The notes beneath the pieces were generated by a model. That model was not told the DNA's origin. It saw only the letters and a program-made list of their open reading frames with translations, and did no database searches. From the NCBI GenBank assembly GCA_034432755.1, contig DAOUBQ010000013.1:1-64000 (forward strand): 64,000 nucleotides of DNA. The letters are read 5' to 3'. Shown one piece after another: positions 7,608 to 15,157 of this stretch (position 1 is the stretch's first letter; the number at the start of each line of letters is the position of its first letter). The stretch is from UBA5195 sp034432755. GTDB taxonomy: Bacteria; Chloroflexota; Anaerolineae; Anaerolineales; Villigracilaceae. A program made the translations under genes and the position numbers.

Positions 7608-8891
7608 TCACATACTTTCATGAAGGGTTTCTAAAAATTCCTGGTTATTTTTGGTTTTAGACATGCGGGTAATGATGGCCTCGGTGGCGACGGTCTGGTC
7701 CATGCCGGCGCCCTGCGGCGGGTTGGAGGTCATCTGGCCGTACATGCGGCGCATGGTCCAAACGCGCTGGAGGATATCGGGGCCGAGCAGCAGGTCTTCG
7801 CGGCGGGTGGAGGAGCGTTCGATATCGACGGCCGGGAAGATACGTCGCTCTTGCAGTTTGCGCGAGAGATGTAATTCCATGTTGCCGGTACCTTTGAATT
7901 CTTCGTAGACCACATCATCGAGCCGCGAACCGGTATCCACCAGGCAGGTGGCGATGATGGTCAGCGAGCCGCCTTCTTCAATGTTACGTGCCGCGCCAAA
8001 GAAGTGTTTGGGCGGGTAAAGCGCGGAGGGGTCCATACCGCCGGAGAGGGTGCGCCCGGAGGGGTTGACGGTCAGGTTATAGGCGCGCGCCAGGCGGGTG
8101 ATGGAATCCATCAGGATGACGACGTGGCGGCCAATCTCCACCAGCCGTTTGGCGCGGTCGAGCGCAATTTCGGCGGTGCGGACGTGTGATGTGACCGGCT
8201 CATCGAAGGTGGAGGCAATCACTTCGGCATCTACCGAGCGGTCCATGTCGGTCACTTCTTCGGGGCGTTCGCCAATCAGGGCGACCATCAGGTGAACGTC
8301 GGGATATTGGGTTGAAATTGCGTTGGCAATCTGCTTGAGGATGGTGGTTTTGCCCGATTTGGGCGGCGAAACAATCAGGCCGCGCTGCCCGCGCCCGATG
8401 GGAGCAATCAGATTAATCATTCGGGTTGCCAGGATATCGCTTCTGGTTTCCAGGTCAAAGCGTTTTTCAGGGAAAATGGGGGTCAGGTTTTCAAATTTAG
8501 GGCGGCGGCGCGCCTCTTCTGGGTCCACGCCGTTGACCGACTCGACTTTCAATAACCCCCAATGACGTTCCGACTCACGCGGCGCGCGCACATGGCCCAC
8601 AACCAGGTCGCCGGAGCGCAGTTCATAGCGCCGCAACTGGGCCTGTGAAACATAGACATCATCGTCGCTGATGCTGTAGCGCGCCGACCGAAGGAAGCCA
8701 ATCCCCTCGTCCATAATTTCCAGGATGCCGCCGCGAATTTCAAGCCCTTCGCGCAGGGCTTCCTCCTGGCGCAGGCGCAGCACCAGGGCCTCTTTCTTGA
8801 GCCGATTGGCGTTCTGGATGCCGAAATCCTTGAAGGCCATGTGGCGAAGGTCAGAAAGAGGCTTGCTTTCAAGTTCAAGAATATTCATCAT
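7608..8891 (-). CDS. rho: Transcription termination factor Rho
   Basis: 427 aa. It is a hexameric RNA-dependent ATPase/translocase that ends transcription. The N-terminal Rho-N helix bundle (residues 1-45, SDLRHMAFKDFGI...KKEALVLRL) precedes the cold-shock-like RNA-binding domain (GILEIMDEGIGFLRS, residues about 55-125). The ATPase core has Walker A PPKSGKTT, Walker B VILMDSITRLARAYN and the Q/R-loop segment. The length matches the family without the long insertions seen in some Actinobacteria. Two ATG codons stand in tandem at the start. The gene has a long leader of about 160 nt and is probably autoregulated, as is common for rho, though this is inference. Confidence 0.97.
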   Translation of the reverse strand: MMNILELESKPLSDLRHMAFKDFGIQNANRLKKEALVLRLRQEEALREGLEIRGGILEIMDEGIGFLRSARYSISDDDVYVSQAQLRRYELRSGDLVVGHVRAPRESERHWGLLKVESVNGVDPEEARRRPKFENLTPIFPEKRFDLETRSDILATRMINLIAPIGRGQRGLIVSPPKSGKTTILKQIANAISTQYPDVHLMVALIGERPEEVTDMDRSVDAEVIASTFDEPVTSHVRTAEIALDRAKRLVEIGRHVVILMDSITRLARAYNLTVNPSGRTLSGGMDPSALYPPKHFFGAARNIEEGGSLTIIATCLVDTGSRLDDVVYEEFKGTGNMELHLSRKLQERRIFPAVDIERSSTRREDLLLGPDILQRVWTMRRMYGQMTSNPPQGAGMDQTVATEAIITRMSKTKNNQEFLETLHESM

Positions 8892-9145
8892 AGGTTTTTC
8901 TCTGCTGGGGGAATGGAATAATAGAAATGAAAGCCCCGTCCCCGTGATAAGGACGTGGTGAAGGTTTTAATTTTCAAAATTGGGAAATATCTTCATGAAA
9001 CCTGGCCCCGCGGCCACCCTTGTTACAATACTTTTTCAACCGTCTGGGGAATTATGTGTATTATAGCATGATTTTTTCGTCTGAAATAACAATTTCATGA
9101 CGTTGTGTGACGATAAAGTGTTCCCGCGTTGTGGGTACATTCTCG
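8892..9145 (-). promoter_or_regulatory. rho: rho promoter and long 5' leader
   Basis: On the minus strand a perfect TATAAT lies at 9065-9060, with no clear -35. Transcription starting near 9053 would give a leader of about 160 nt before the rho ATG at 8891. The leader holds CCGCGGCC-type and GTCC...GGAC pairs that could fold. No uninterrupted leader ORF was found, and the leader matched no riboswitch that I recognise. Confidence 0.5.
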
Positions 9146-10765
9146 TTAAACGAGCGTCATTGCGCACCCATCGGCGCGCGGGTCGCTCCCGGCTGCGAGT
9201 GTGCCACCGTTATCGCGGAGGATGACCTGCCCCCGGCCAAACAAGGACCTTTCCCAACCGTTGACCGGACGAACGGGATGCCCCATCTCGGCCAGGGCTG
9301 CCATGACCGAGAGCGGAATCCCTTCTTCGAGGGCAACTGTGTCAGAGGAGTGACCGTCTTCGAGACAAAAGCGCGGCAGGTCGAGCGCGGATTGCGGGTC
9401 GAGTCCATCTGTCATGAGTGCCAGGCCAACCTGAACGTGTCCCTGCGGCTGCATGAAACCGCCCATCACGCCGAAGGGGCCAAAGAGCGAACCGTCTTCT
9501 TGGCGGGTGATAAGGCCCGGAATAATGGTGTGGTAGGGGCGCTTGCGCGGTTCCAGCCGGTTGGGGTGGGTCGGGTTGAGGCTGAAGTTGTGTCCCCGGT
9601 TCTGAAGAGTGAATCCCCAGCCTTTGGGAACAATGCCCGTGCCAAAGCCCATGTAATTGCTGTTGATGAATGAGCAGGCATTGCCCCATGAGTCTACCAC
9701 GCAAAAATAAACGGTGTCTGAAGAGGCAAACGGACGACCTTTTTGCTGGTCGAGCGTGGCGCGGTTGGGGTGTATCAGTTTGCGCCGTTCGGCAGCGTAA
9801 TCTTTAGAAAGCAGCCATTGCCAATCGGGTGAAAAGGTTGGGTCTGCCACATACCAGCGCGTATCGGCAAAGGCCAGGCGCAGGGATTCGATTTGGAGAT
9901 GCAACCGTTCGACAGAAAGCGGGTTCAGCCCAGCCAGGTCGAAGCCTTCCAGCAGGTTGAGCGCCAACAAGGCGGTAATTCCTTGCCCATTGGGCGGGCA
10001 TTCGTAAACGCGAAAGCCGCCAAAGGTGACACTGGCGGGGGTCTCCCAGGTGGAGGTGTGCGCGGCAAGGTCATCTATGGTCATACAACCGCCAGCGCTC
10101 TGAACAACGTTGACGATTGATTCGGCAATTTGGCCCTGATAAAAAGCCGCTTTGCCACCTTGGGCAATGGTGCGCAGGGTGCGAGCCAGGCCCGGGTTAC
10201 GGAAGGTTTCGCCAGCGCGCGGGCCACGCCCTGCAATGGTCAGCTCATGCCCGTTGGGGGCGATTTTTAACTGCCGCTCCGCGCCGCGCTGCCAAAAGTA
10301 GGACGTGAGCGGGGCAACCGGGAAACCTTCTTCGGCCAGGTAAATCGCCGGGGCGAGGATTTCGGCCATTGAAAGCGTGCCATGCCGCTCGACCAAATCG
10401 CACCAGCCTGCGCACGCGCCGGGGACGGTGACGGTGTGAGGGTGGAAGGGCGGCAAACCAGCCTCCAGGCCCTCGCGGCGCAGGCGTTCCAGCGTTAAAG
10501 CGGCTGGGGCGCGGCCTGAGCCGTTGAGGGCCGTTACCTGTCGGGTTTGGGCGTCGTAAAACAAGGCGAACATATCGCCGCCCAAGCCGGTGGAGGTGGG
10601 TTCGGTCACGTTAAGAGCGGCTGCGGCAGCCACAGCGGCATCGGCGGCGTTTCCGCCTTTGGAAAGGATGGCCAGCCCGGCTGCGGTTGCCAGCGGTTGC
10701 GAGGTGGCAACCATGCCGCCTTTGCCGTAAATAGTAGAACGTCGGGAATTAAATTGAGGCATCAT
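9146..10765 (-). CDS. ggt: Gamma-glutamyltransferase / glutathione hydrolase family
   Basis: 539 aa, an Ntn-hydrolase that self-cleaves into two subunits and transfers or hydrolyses gamma-glutamyl groups. The N-terminal part shows GMVATSQPLATAAGLAILSKGGNAADAAVAAA and GLGGDMFALFYD. The small subunit should begin at the Thr of SSDTVYFCVVD, the expected autoprocessing site, followed by GNACSFINSNYMGFG and PFGVMGGFMQPQGH. No signal peptide is seen at the N-terminus, so unlike E. coli GGT it is probably cytoplasmic. The substrate is uncertain, since this branch includes acylase-like enzymes. Its ATG overlaps the end of the CNNM gene by 17 bp, suggesting coupled translation. Confidence 0.93.
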   Translation of the reverse strand: MMPQFNSRRSTIYGKGGMVATSQPLATAAGLAILSKGGNAADAAVAAAAALNVTEPTSTGLGGDMFALFYDAQTRQVTALNGSGRAPAALTLERLRREGLEAGLPPFHPHTVTVPGACAGWCDLVERHGTLSMAEILAPAIYLAEEGFPVAPLTSYFWQRGAERQLKIAPNGHELTIAGRGPRAGETFRNPGLARTLRTIAQGGKAAFYQGQIAESIVNVVQSAGGCMTIDDLAAHTSTWETPASVTFGGFRVYECPPNGQGITALLALNLLEGFDLAGLNPLSVERLHLQIESLRLAFADTRWYVADPTFSPDWQWLLSKDYAAERRKLIHPNRATLDQQKGRPFASSDTVYFCVVDSWGNACSFINSNYMGFGTGIVPKGWGFTLQNRGHNFSLNPTHPNRLEPRKRPYHTIIPGLITRQEDGSLFGPFGVMGGFMQPQGHVQVGLALMTDGLDPQSALDLPRFCLEDGHSSDTVALEEGIPLSVMAALAEMGHPVRPVNGWERSLFGRGQVILRDNGGTLAAGSDPRADGCAMTLV

Positions 10766-12047
10766 TTTTGACCGGTTTGAGGGTCACCATCACCTTATCT
10801 ACGCGGTTGCCATCCATATCCATCACTTCAAAGCGCAAACCATTCCATTCGAACGTATCCGATTCGTGTGGCACGCTGCCGAGGTAGTTCATGATGAATC
10901 CGCCCAGGGTTTCGTATTCCTCTTCATCGGGCAGGTGGCGAATATTAAAAATTTCTTTGAAGTCCTCAACATCCAACATCCCATCCAGCAACCAGGAGCC
11001 GTCTTGGCGTTGGGTGGCCTGCGGTTCACCGTCCTGAATATCTCCAACGATTTCTTCGAGGATGTCGCTGATGGTAAGAAGCCCTTCTACAGAACCGAAT
11101 TCATCCACCACCATCAACATTTCGGACTGGCCAGCCTTGAAAATTTCGAGCGCGCGCGAGGCGTGCGCCGTTTCGGGAACATACATCACGGGCTGTAAAT
11201 TCAATTGCAGGCGCAACGTTTCGCCGCGCAAACTCTCAATGAGCAAGTCGCGGGCTTTAATAATGCCGAGGACTTTATCGAGGCTGTCTTCACAAACGGG
11301 GAATTGCGAAAAAGGGCTTTCTTCTATGACTTTTCTGATTTCTTCAGGGGAATCATTGACATTAAGCCAGACGATTTCAGAACGGGGGGTCATGAGCGAG
11401 AAGACGCGCCGGTCATGCAGGCGAAAAACGCCCTCCACCATATCTTGCTCGGCTTCGCCAAAGATGCCTGCCTGGGTGCCCTGGTCTAACTGCACCAGCA
11501 GTTCTTCTTCTGTCACGGGTGGTTCGAGGCCGGGCTTCACTCCCAATAGCCGCAGGGTCAGGTCGGTAACGGCTCCCAGCAGCCAGACCAGGGGCGAAAA
11601 CAGGCGCGAGACAAACATCATCGGCCCGGCAATCACCGCCGCCACCCGCTCCGGGTTGTGAAGTGCCAGCCTCTTGGGAACCAGTTCACCGAGCACCAAA
11701 GACAGGCTGGTAATGACCAGCACAACGCTGCCCAGGGCTATTGAGTTGGCATAATCTGCCAGCCAGGGCACGTTGTTTATCAGCTCTGCAAATGGCTCGG
11801 CGATTGCCGCGCCGCCGACTGCGCCAGCCAGCACGCCAATCAGCGTAATCCCGATTTGTACAGTTGAAAGAAAGTTATTGGGGTTTTCTGCCAGGTGTAG
11901 GGCTGTTTTTGCGCCCAGGTCGCCATCATTAATCCTCTGTTGGAGGCGCGCCCTGCGGGAAGAAACAACTGCCATTTCTGAAAGTGCAAAAACACCGTTG
12001 AGAACAATAAGTAGAAAGACGATTAGTATTTCTAGGCTTACATCCAT
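10749..12047 (-). CDS. CNNM/HlyC-CorC family transporter-like protein
   Basis: 432 aa. Residues 1-190 form the DUF21/CNNM membrane domain with about four helices (ILIVFLLIVLNGVFALSEMAVVSSR; VQIGITLIGVLAGAVGGAA; VLVITSLSLVLGELVPKRLAL). Two CBS domains (residues about 205-330, with SLMTPRSEIVWLN and MLMVVDEFGSVEGLLTISDILEEIVGD) bind nucleotides in relatives. The C-terminal CorC_HlyC domain (DGSWLLDGMLDVEDFKEIF...) completes the standard order. Relatives are implicated in Mg2+/Co2+ efflux or Na+-linked Mg2+ transport; the old label hemolysin is not supported. It lies between selD (60-bp gap) and ggt (overlap) in one minus-strand group. Confidence 0.9.
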   Translation of the reverse strand: MDVSLEILIVFLLIVLNGVFALSEMAVVSSRRARLQQRINDGDLGAKTALHLAENPNNFLSTVQIGITLIGVLAGAVGGAAIAEPFAELINNVPWLADYANSIALGSVVLVITSLSLVLGELVPKRLALHNPERVAAVIAGPMMFVSRLFSPLVWLLGAVTDLTLRLLGVKPGLEPPVTEEELLVQLDQGTQAGIFGEAEQDMVEGVFRLHDRRVFSLMTPRSEIVWLNVNDSPEEIRKVIEESPFSQFPVCEDSLDKVLGIIKARDLLIESLRGETLRLQLNLQPVMYVPETAHASRALEIFKAGQSEMLMVVDEFGSVEGLLTISDILEEIVGDIQDGEPQATQRQDGSWLLDGMLDVEDFKEIFNIRHLPDEEEYETLGGFIMNYLGSVPHESDTFEWNGLRFEVMDMDGNRVDKVMVTLKPVKNDASI

Positions 12048-12107
12048 TTTTGCTTGTTTTACCTCGTTAGATTCAACTTGCCAAACCCCAAATTATGGTA
12101 TTTGATT

Positions 12108-13172
12108 TTACCGTACAACATCGATTCCTGCGCCCGCTCCAACTTCGCCCACCACCCAAACGGACTGCCCCAATTCTGCGGCGCGCTTCTCAAAGGCAGG
12201 AATTTTTTCCGCCGGGACGGAGAGCAGCAACCCGCCGCTGGTTTGGGCGTCGAAGAGAAGCATTTGATCCATTTCTGAAATTTTGTCGTCAAAACGGATA
12301 TGCTGGCCGTAAAACAGACGATTATCCGACGAGCCGCCGGGGAAAGTCCACTGCTCTGCGTATTTTCGGGCGCAGGAGATGAACGGGATATGGTCAAACT
12401 CCAGGCGGAATCGAACGCCCGAAGCGTTTGCCATCTCCCAGCCATGACCGAGCAGGCTGAAGCCGGTAATATCGGTGCCAGCACGGATTCCAAACTCGGT
12501 CGCCAGTTGCCCGGCCTTTGCATTGAGGCGGCTCATCCAGCCAATCACTTCCCGAACATCTTCCGGCGCGGCAAGGCCGCGTTTGAGGGCGGTGGTGGTG
12601 ACGCCAAAACCGAGCGGTTTGGTCAGGACGAGCGCATCACCGGGTTTTGCGCCGCCTTTGGTCATCATCTTTTGGGGGTGAACAAAACCGAGCGCCACCA
12701 ACCCAAACTTGGGTTCTTTATCCTGCACGGTATGACCACCGGCCACTACCACGCCGGCCTCGCGGCATTTTTCCGCCCCGCCGCGCAAGATTTCACTCGA
12801 AATTTCGGGCGGCAGGTCAGGCGGCAGGGCCGCAATATTCAGAGCCAGGAAAGGCTGCCCACCCATCGCGTAAATATCGGAAAGTGAGTTGGCTGCCGCA
12901 ATCGCGCCGTATTCGTAGGGCGTATCAACCACCGGGGTAAAGAAATCGGTCGTCACCACCAGGGCGCGCTCTTCGCCCAGCCGCCAAACGGCCGCGTCAT
13001 CGGGGCCATCCAGACCAACCAGCAAATCCGGGTGCGCGCCCGGCTGGAAAAGGTTGGAGACAGGGCGCAGAACCTGCGCCAGCGTTTCCGCATTGAGTTT
13101 AGACGCTCAGCCAGCGCAATTGGAGAGCGTCGTCAGGCGAATTTGGCGCCCCGAAGCGGCGTGATTGTTCAC
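12108..13172 (-). CDS. selD: Selenide, water dikinase (selenoprotein SelD with in-frame UGA)
   Basis: 354 aa read through an in-frame TGA at 13109-13107. SelD makes selenophosphate from selenide and ATP for selenocysteine and selenouridine synthesis. A plain ORF starts only at 13025 (LLVGLDGPDDAAVW) and lacks the catalytic N-terminus. Upstream in the same frame runs a GTG at 13172 with AAGGAAG in front, then IRLTTLSNCAG-U-ASKLNAETL. This aligns with the SelD active-site segment, with UGA where E. coli has Cys17 and with Lys25 matching catalytic Lys20. The rest is complete: TTDFFTPVVDTPYEYG, AANSLSDIYAMGG, VAGGHTVQDKEPKFG, TDITGFSLLGH, and DAQTSGGLL at the C-terminus. A hairpin downstream of the UGA may be the SECIS. 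Downstream gene: CNNM protein. Confidence 0.92.
13064..13109 (-). promoter_or_regulatory. selD: Sec codon and candidate bacterial SECIS hairpin in selD
   Basis: The UGA codon is at 13109-13107. Beginning 26 nt after it, GGCGCAG (13080-13074) pairs perfectly with CTGCGCC (13070-13064) around the 3-nt loop GTT. A stem-loop a few tens of nt after the UGA with G in the apical loop is what bacterial SECIS elements look like. The identification rests on position and the selD context; no folding was computed. Confidence 0.6.
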
Positions 13173-13187
13173 AGGAACTTCCTTAAG

Positions 13188-13224
13188 AAAATCAAAGAGC
13201 AGGGAGATTTTACCACTCCCTGCT
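13188..13224 (-). terminator. Terminator between the SPFH gene and selD
   Basis: A 9-bp perfect stem AGCAGGGAG/CTCCCTGCT (13224-13216 with 13206-13198) is followed on the minus strand by CTTTGATTTT. It lies after the SPFH stop (13253) and just before the selD start (13172), so it separates the two transcripts. The plus strand carries an even better T run, but no plus gene needs it. Confidence 0.7.
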
Positions 13225-13252
13225 TTTTTGACGCGCGAGAGATGACAGGCGA

Positions 13253-14290
13253 TTACTGCGGAATGGCCGGCGTAACCGATGGCGTTAGATTAGGCAGAGG
13301 TAACAAATATGGGTTGTCGTTTGGCACTAACATCACCGTAATATTGGGTGCAAGTTTAGAAATGTACTGATATGTGAGCAAATCGGGGTTGTTCTTGAGG
13401 GCCTCGGCAATTAACTGTAAGGCTTTGGCCTCGGCCTCGGCCTGAATGAGACGCGCATCTGCCGCGCCTTTGGCGGCAATTACCGCTGCATCGGCCTGAC
13501 CCTGGGCAACCTGGCGGGCCTGTTCGGCTTCTTGCTTCTTCTGCTCCACCACAAATTTGGCTTGCTGGGCCTGTTGTTCAGCAATTTGCTTTTGTTCTAC
13601 CGCTGCCGCATACTCATCGCTAAAGCGAATGTTTCGTAAAACGAAATCTTGCAACAGGAGATTATTTTTGGCAAAGACCTGCTCCAACTGGGCGGTAATC
13701 AGTTGCTCCATTTCACTACGTTTGCTGCTGACAATTTCCTCCACGCCATATTGCGAGGCCACATCACGAATAACGCCGCGCGCGACCGGTCGCACCAAGC
13801 CGATTTCATAACCTGCGCGCCAGGTTTTATACAGGTCAATCGCTTTGGCAGGGTCCACTGCGTAAATCACCGAAGCATCCACATACACTTGCTGGCCGTC
13901 TTTGGTACGAACCTGAATGGAGTCATCGCCGCGCTGCTGCCCCTCGATTTCGACCGAGGACATGGTATAGGTCTGGCGCAAAATGGAATAACGCTCCACG
14001 CGGTTGACAAATGGCACAATCCAGTGCAAACCAGAGGGAAGCGGGTCGGGGCGAATACCACCTTCTCCAACCGCAGTAATGACCACGCCAATTTCATCCG
14101 GTTCGATGAAGACCAGCCCAGCGCCCACACCGGTCAGCGCAAAGGCAGCCACCAGGAAAATCACCAATAGCGTTGAAAGACCTTTGGCATTCTGCCCGCG
14201 CCCGGCGCGTGTGATGGCAATCACGCCAATCACAATCGTCAAGAGCCAGGCAATAGAACCGACAAATTGAACAACTTGCGCGATATTCAT
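13253..14290 (-). CDS. SPFH/band-7 (prohibitin-like) membrane protein
   Basis: 345 aa from ATG 14290, which has AAAGGAGG directly upstream. An open frame continues to 14587, but that extension reads low-complexity sequence and runs across the divergent gene, so it is rejected. Two N-terminal hydrophobic segments (residues about 5-25 and 40-65) precede a band-7 domain: FIEPDEIGVVITAVGEGGIRPDPL, then LHWIVPFVNRVERYSILRQT, then TKDGQQVYVDASVIYAVDP. A coiled coil rich in Ala/Gln/Glu (residues about 245-305, EQKQIAEQQAQQAKFVVEQ...) follows. The family builds membrane microdomain scaffolds and regulates proteases. No NfeD partner gene is adjacent. The C-terminus is a Pro/Asn-rich tail. Confidence 0.9.
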   Translation of the reverse strand: MNIAQVVQFVGSIAWLLTIVIGVIAITRAGRGQNAKGLSTLLVIFLVAAFALTGVGAGLVFIEPDEIGVVITAVGEGGIRPDPLPSGLHWIVPFVNRVERYSILRQTYTMSSVEIEGQQRGDDSIQVRTKDGQQVYVDASVIYAVDPAKAIDLYKTWRAGYEIGLVRPVARGVIRDVASQYGVEEIVSSKRSEMEQLITAQLEQVFAKNNLLLQDFVLRNIRFSDEYAAAVEQKQIAEQQAQQAKFVVEQKKQEAEQARQVAQGQADAAVIAAKGAADARLIQAEAEAKALQLIAEALKNNPDLLTYQYISKLAPNITVMLVPNDNPYLLPLPNLTPSVTPAIPQ

Positions 14291-14303
14291 AGGTTCCTCC
14301 TTT

Positions 14304-14332
14304 TTGATTTGAATATTATATCGTGATACGAT
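14304..14332 (+). promoter_or_regulatory. Promoter of the PyrK-like gene, leaderless
   Basis: TTGATT (14304-14309), a 17-nt spacer and TACGAT (14327-14332), then six nt, then ATG at 14339. The expected transcription start therefore falls on the A of the start codon. There is no Shine-Dalgarno sequence, which fits a leaderless mRNA. Confidence 0.5.
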
Positions 14333-14338
14333 TATGAC

Positions 14339-15094
14339 ATGCGCAACGGTACAGGCCAAATTGATGAAACGTTTATACAAATCTATCACGAGGCGCGAGG
14401 GGTTGGACGCGCGGCGCGCATTTTCTGCGCCCCCAACCTGGTACCCGCGCCTGGGCAATATCTGCTCGCCCATGCGCCTTCCGAACCGGGCGACCCGCTG
14501 CCGCATCCCGTTTTCTTGGCCGCCAGCCATCCCAGGGGATTCTACGCAGCCAGCCCCCTGCCGGTTGCATGGGTTCCCGGCACCCAATTAACCTTGCGCG
14601 GCCCGCTTGGGCGCGGATTTCACCTGCCAGCCTCGGCCCGCCGGGTAGCGCTGGCTGCATTTGGCGGCAACCCCTCCCGGCTGCTGGCCCTGCTCGAACC
14701 GGCCCTGGCCCAAAAAGCGGAAATCACCCTGCTGGCAGAAACCGCCCCCGATAACCTGCCACCCGCTATCGAGATTTTGCCACTGGCCGCCCTGGCTGAG
14801 ACCACAAAATGGGCCGACTACCTGGCAATGGACGCCCCGCGCGCCGCCCTGGCCGCCATTCAGGAAACGTTTTTGCCTGATTCTCCCGCCGCCTTCTCTG
14901 GCCATACAACAAATTCTGGGTCTAAACATCTCCCCGCCTTCAATCTTATTGACTACGCGACAGAAATACTCGTCGAGACGCCCCTGCCCTGCGGCGGAAT
15001 AGCCGAGTGCGGTGTGTGCGCCATTCAGTCCCGAAGGGAAACACTGCTGGCCTGCAAAGACGGGCCAGTGTTTGACCTGAAATCCATCCTCTGA
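14339..15094 (+). CDS. pyrK: PyrK-like iron-sulfur flavoprotein (dihydroorotate dehydrogenase electron-transfer subunit-like)
   Basis: 251 aa. The C-terminus has the PyrK-type [2Fe-2S] segment: Cys218, Cys224, Cys227 and Cys239, ending in LLACKDGPVFDL, the family signature. The first spacing is five residues (CGGIAEC) where typical PyrK has four. The N-terminal half has the beta-barrel pattern of the FNR superfamily (QYLLAHAP..., FYAASPLPVAWVPGTQLTLRGPLGRGF), but I do not see the usual R-x-Y-S flavin motif. The NAD lobe is short (ALAAFGGNPSRLLALL). In the family it passes electrons from PyrD to NAD. No pyrD is nearby, so it either pairs at a distance or serves another dehydrogenase. It is divergent from the SPFH gene with only 48 bp between. 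Confidence 0.72.
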   Translation: MRNGTGQIDETFIQIYHEARGVGRAARIFCAPNLVPAPGQYLLAHAPSEPGDPLPHPVFLAASHPRGFYAASPLPVAWVPGTQLTLRGPLGRGFHLPASARRVALAAFGGNPSRLLALLEPALAQKAEITLLAETAPDNLPPAIEILPLAALAETTKWADYLAMDAPRAALAAIQETFLPDSPAAFSGHTTNSGSKHLPAFNLIDYATEILVETPLPCGGIAECGVCAIQSRRETLLACKDGPVFDLKSIL

Positions 15095-15103
15095 TACGCA
15101 AAT

Positions 15104-15133
15104 CGTCCCGAAAGCGGCTTAGCCTTCGGGACG
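15104..15133. terminator. Hairpin between the PyrK-like gene and the convergent secreted-protein gene
   Basis: CGTCCCGAA (15104-15112) pairs with TTCGGGACG (15125-15133) over 9 bp around AGCGGCTTAGCC. There is no clear T run on either strand, so termination strength is doubtful. A related hairpin with the same CGTCCC/GGGACG core lies at 17547-17576. Confidence 0.45.
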
Positions 15134-15157
15134 AGAGTTGTGGTTTGAATCACTCAC

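Noticed and set aside
12108..13025. SelD as a 305-aa protein starting at 13025
   Set aside because: It would lack the catalytic Cys/Sec and Lys segment, which is present upstream across the UGA.
13198..13228. Plus-strand terminator with TTTTTT
   Set aside because: No plus-strand gene ends there; the stem is annotated for the minus strand, where it lies between two genes.
14291..14587. N-terminal extension of the SPFH protein
   Set aside because: It reads through the divergent PyrK-like gene, and a strong GGAGG stands before ATG 14290.
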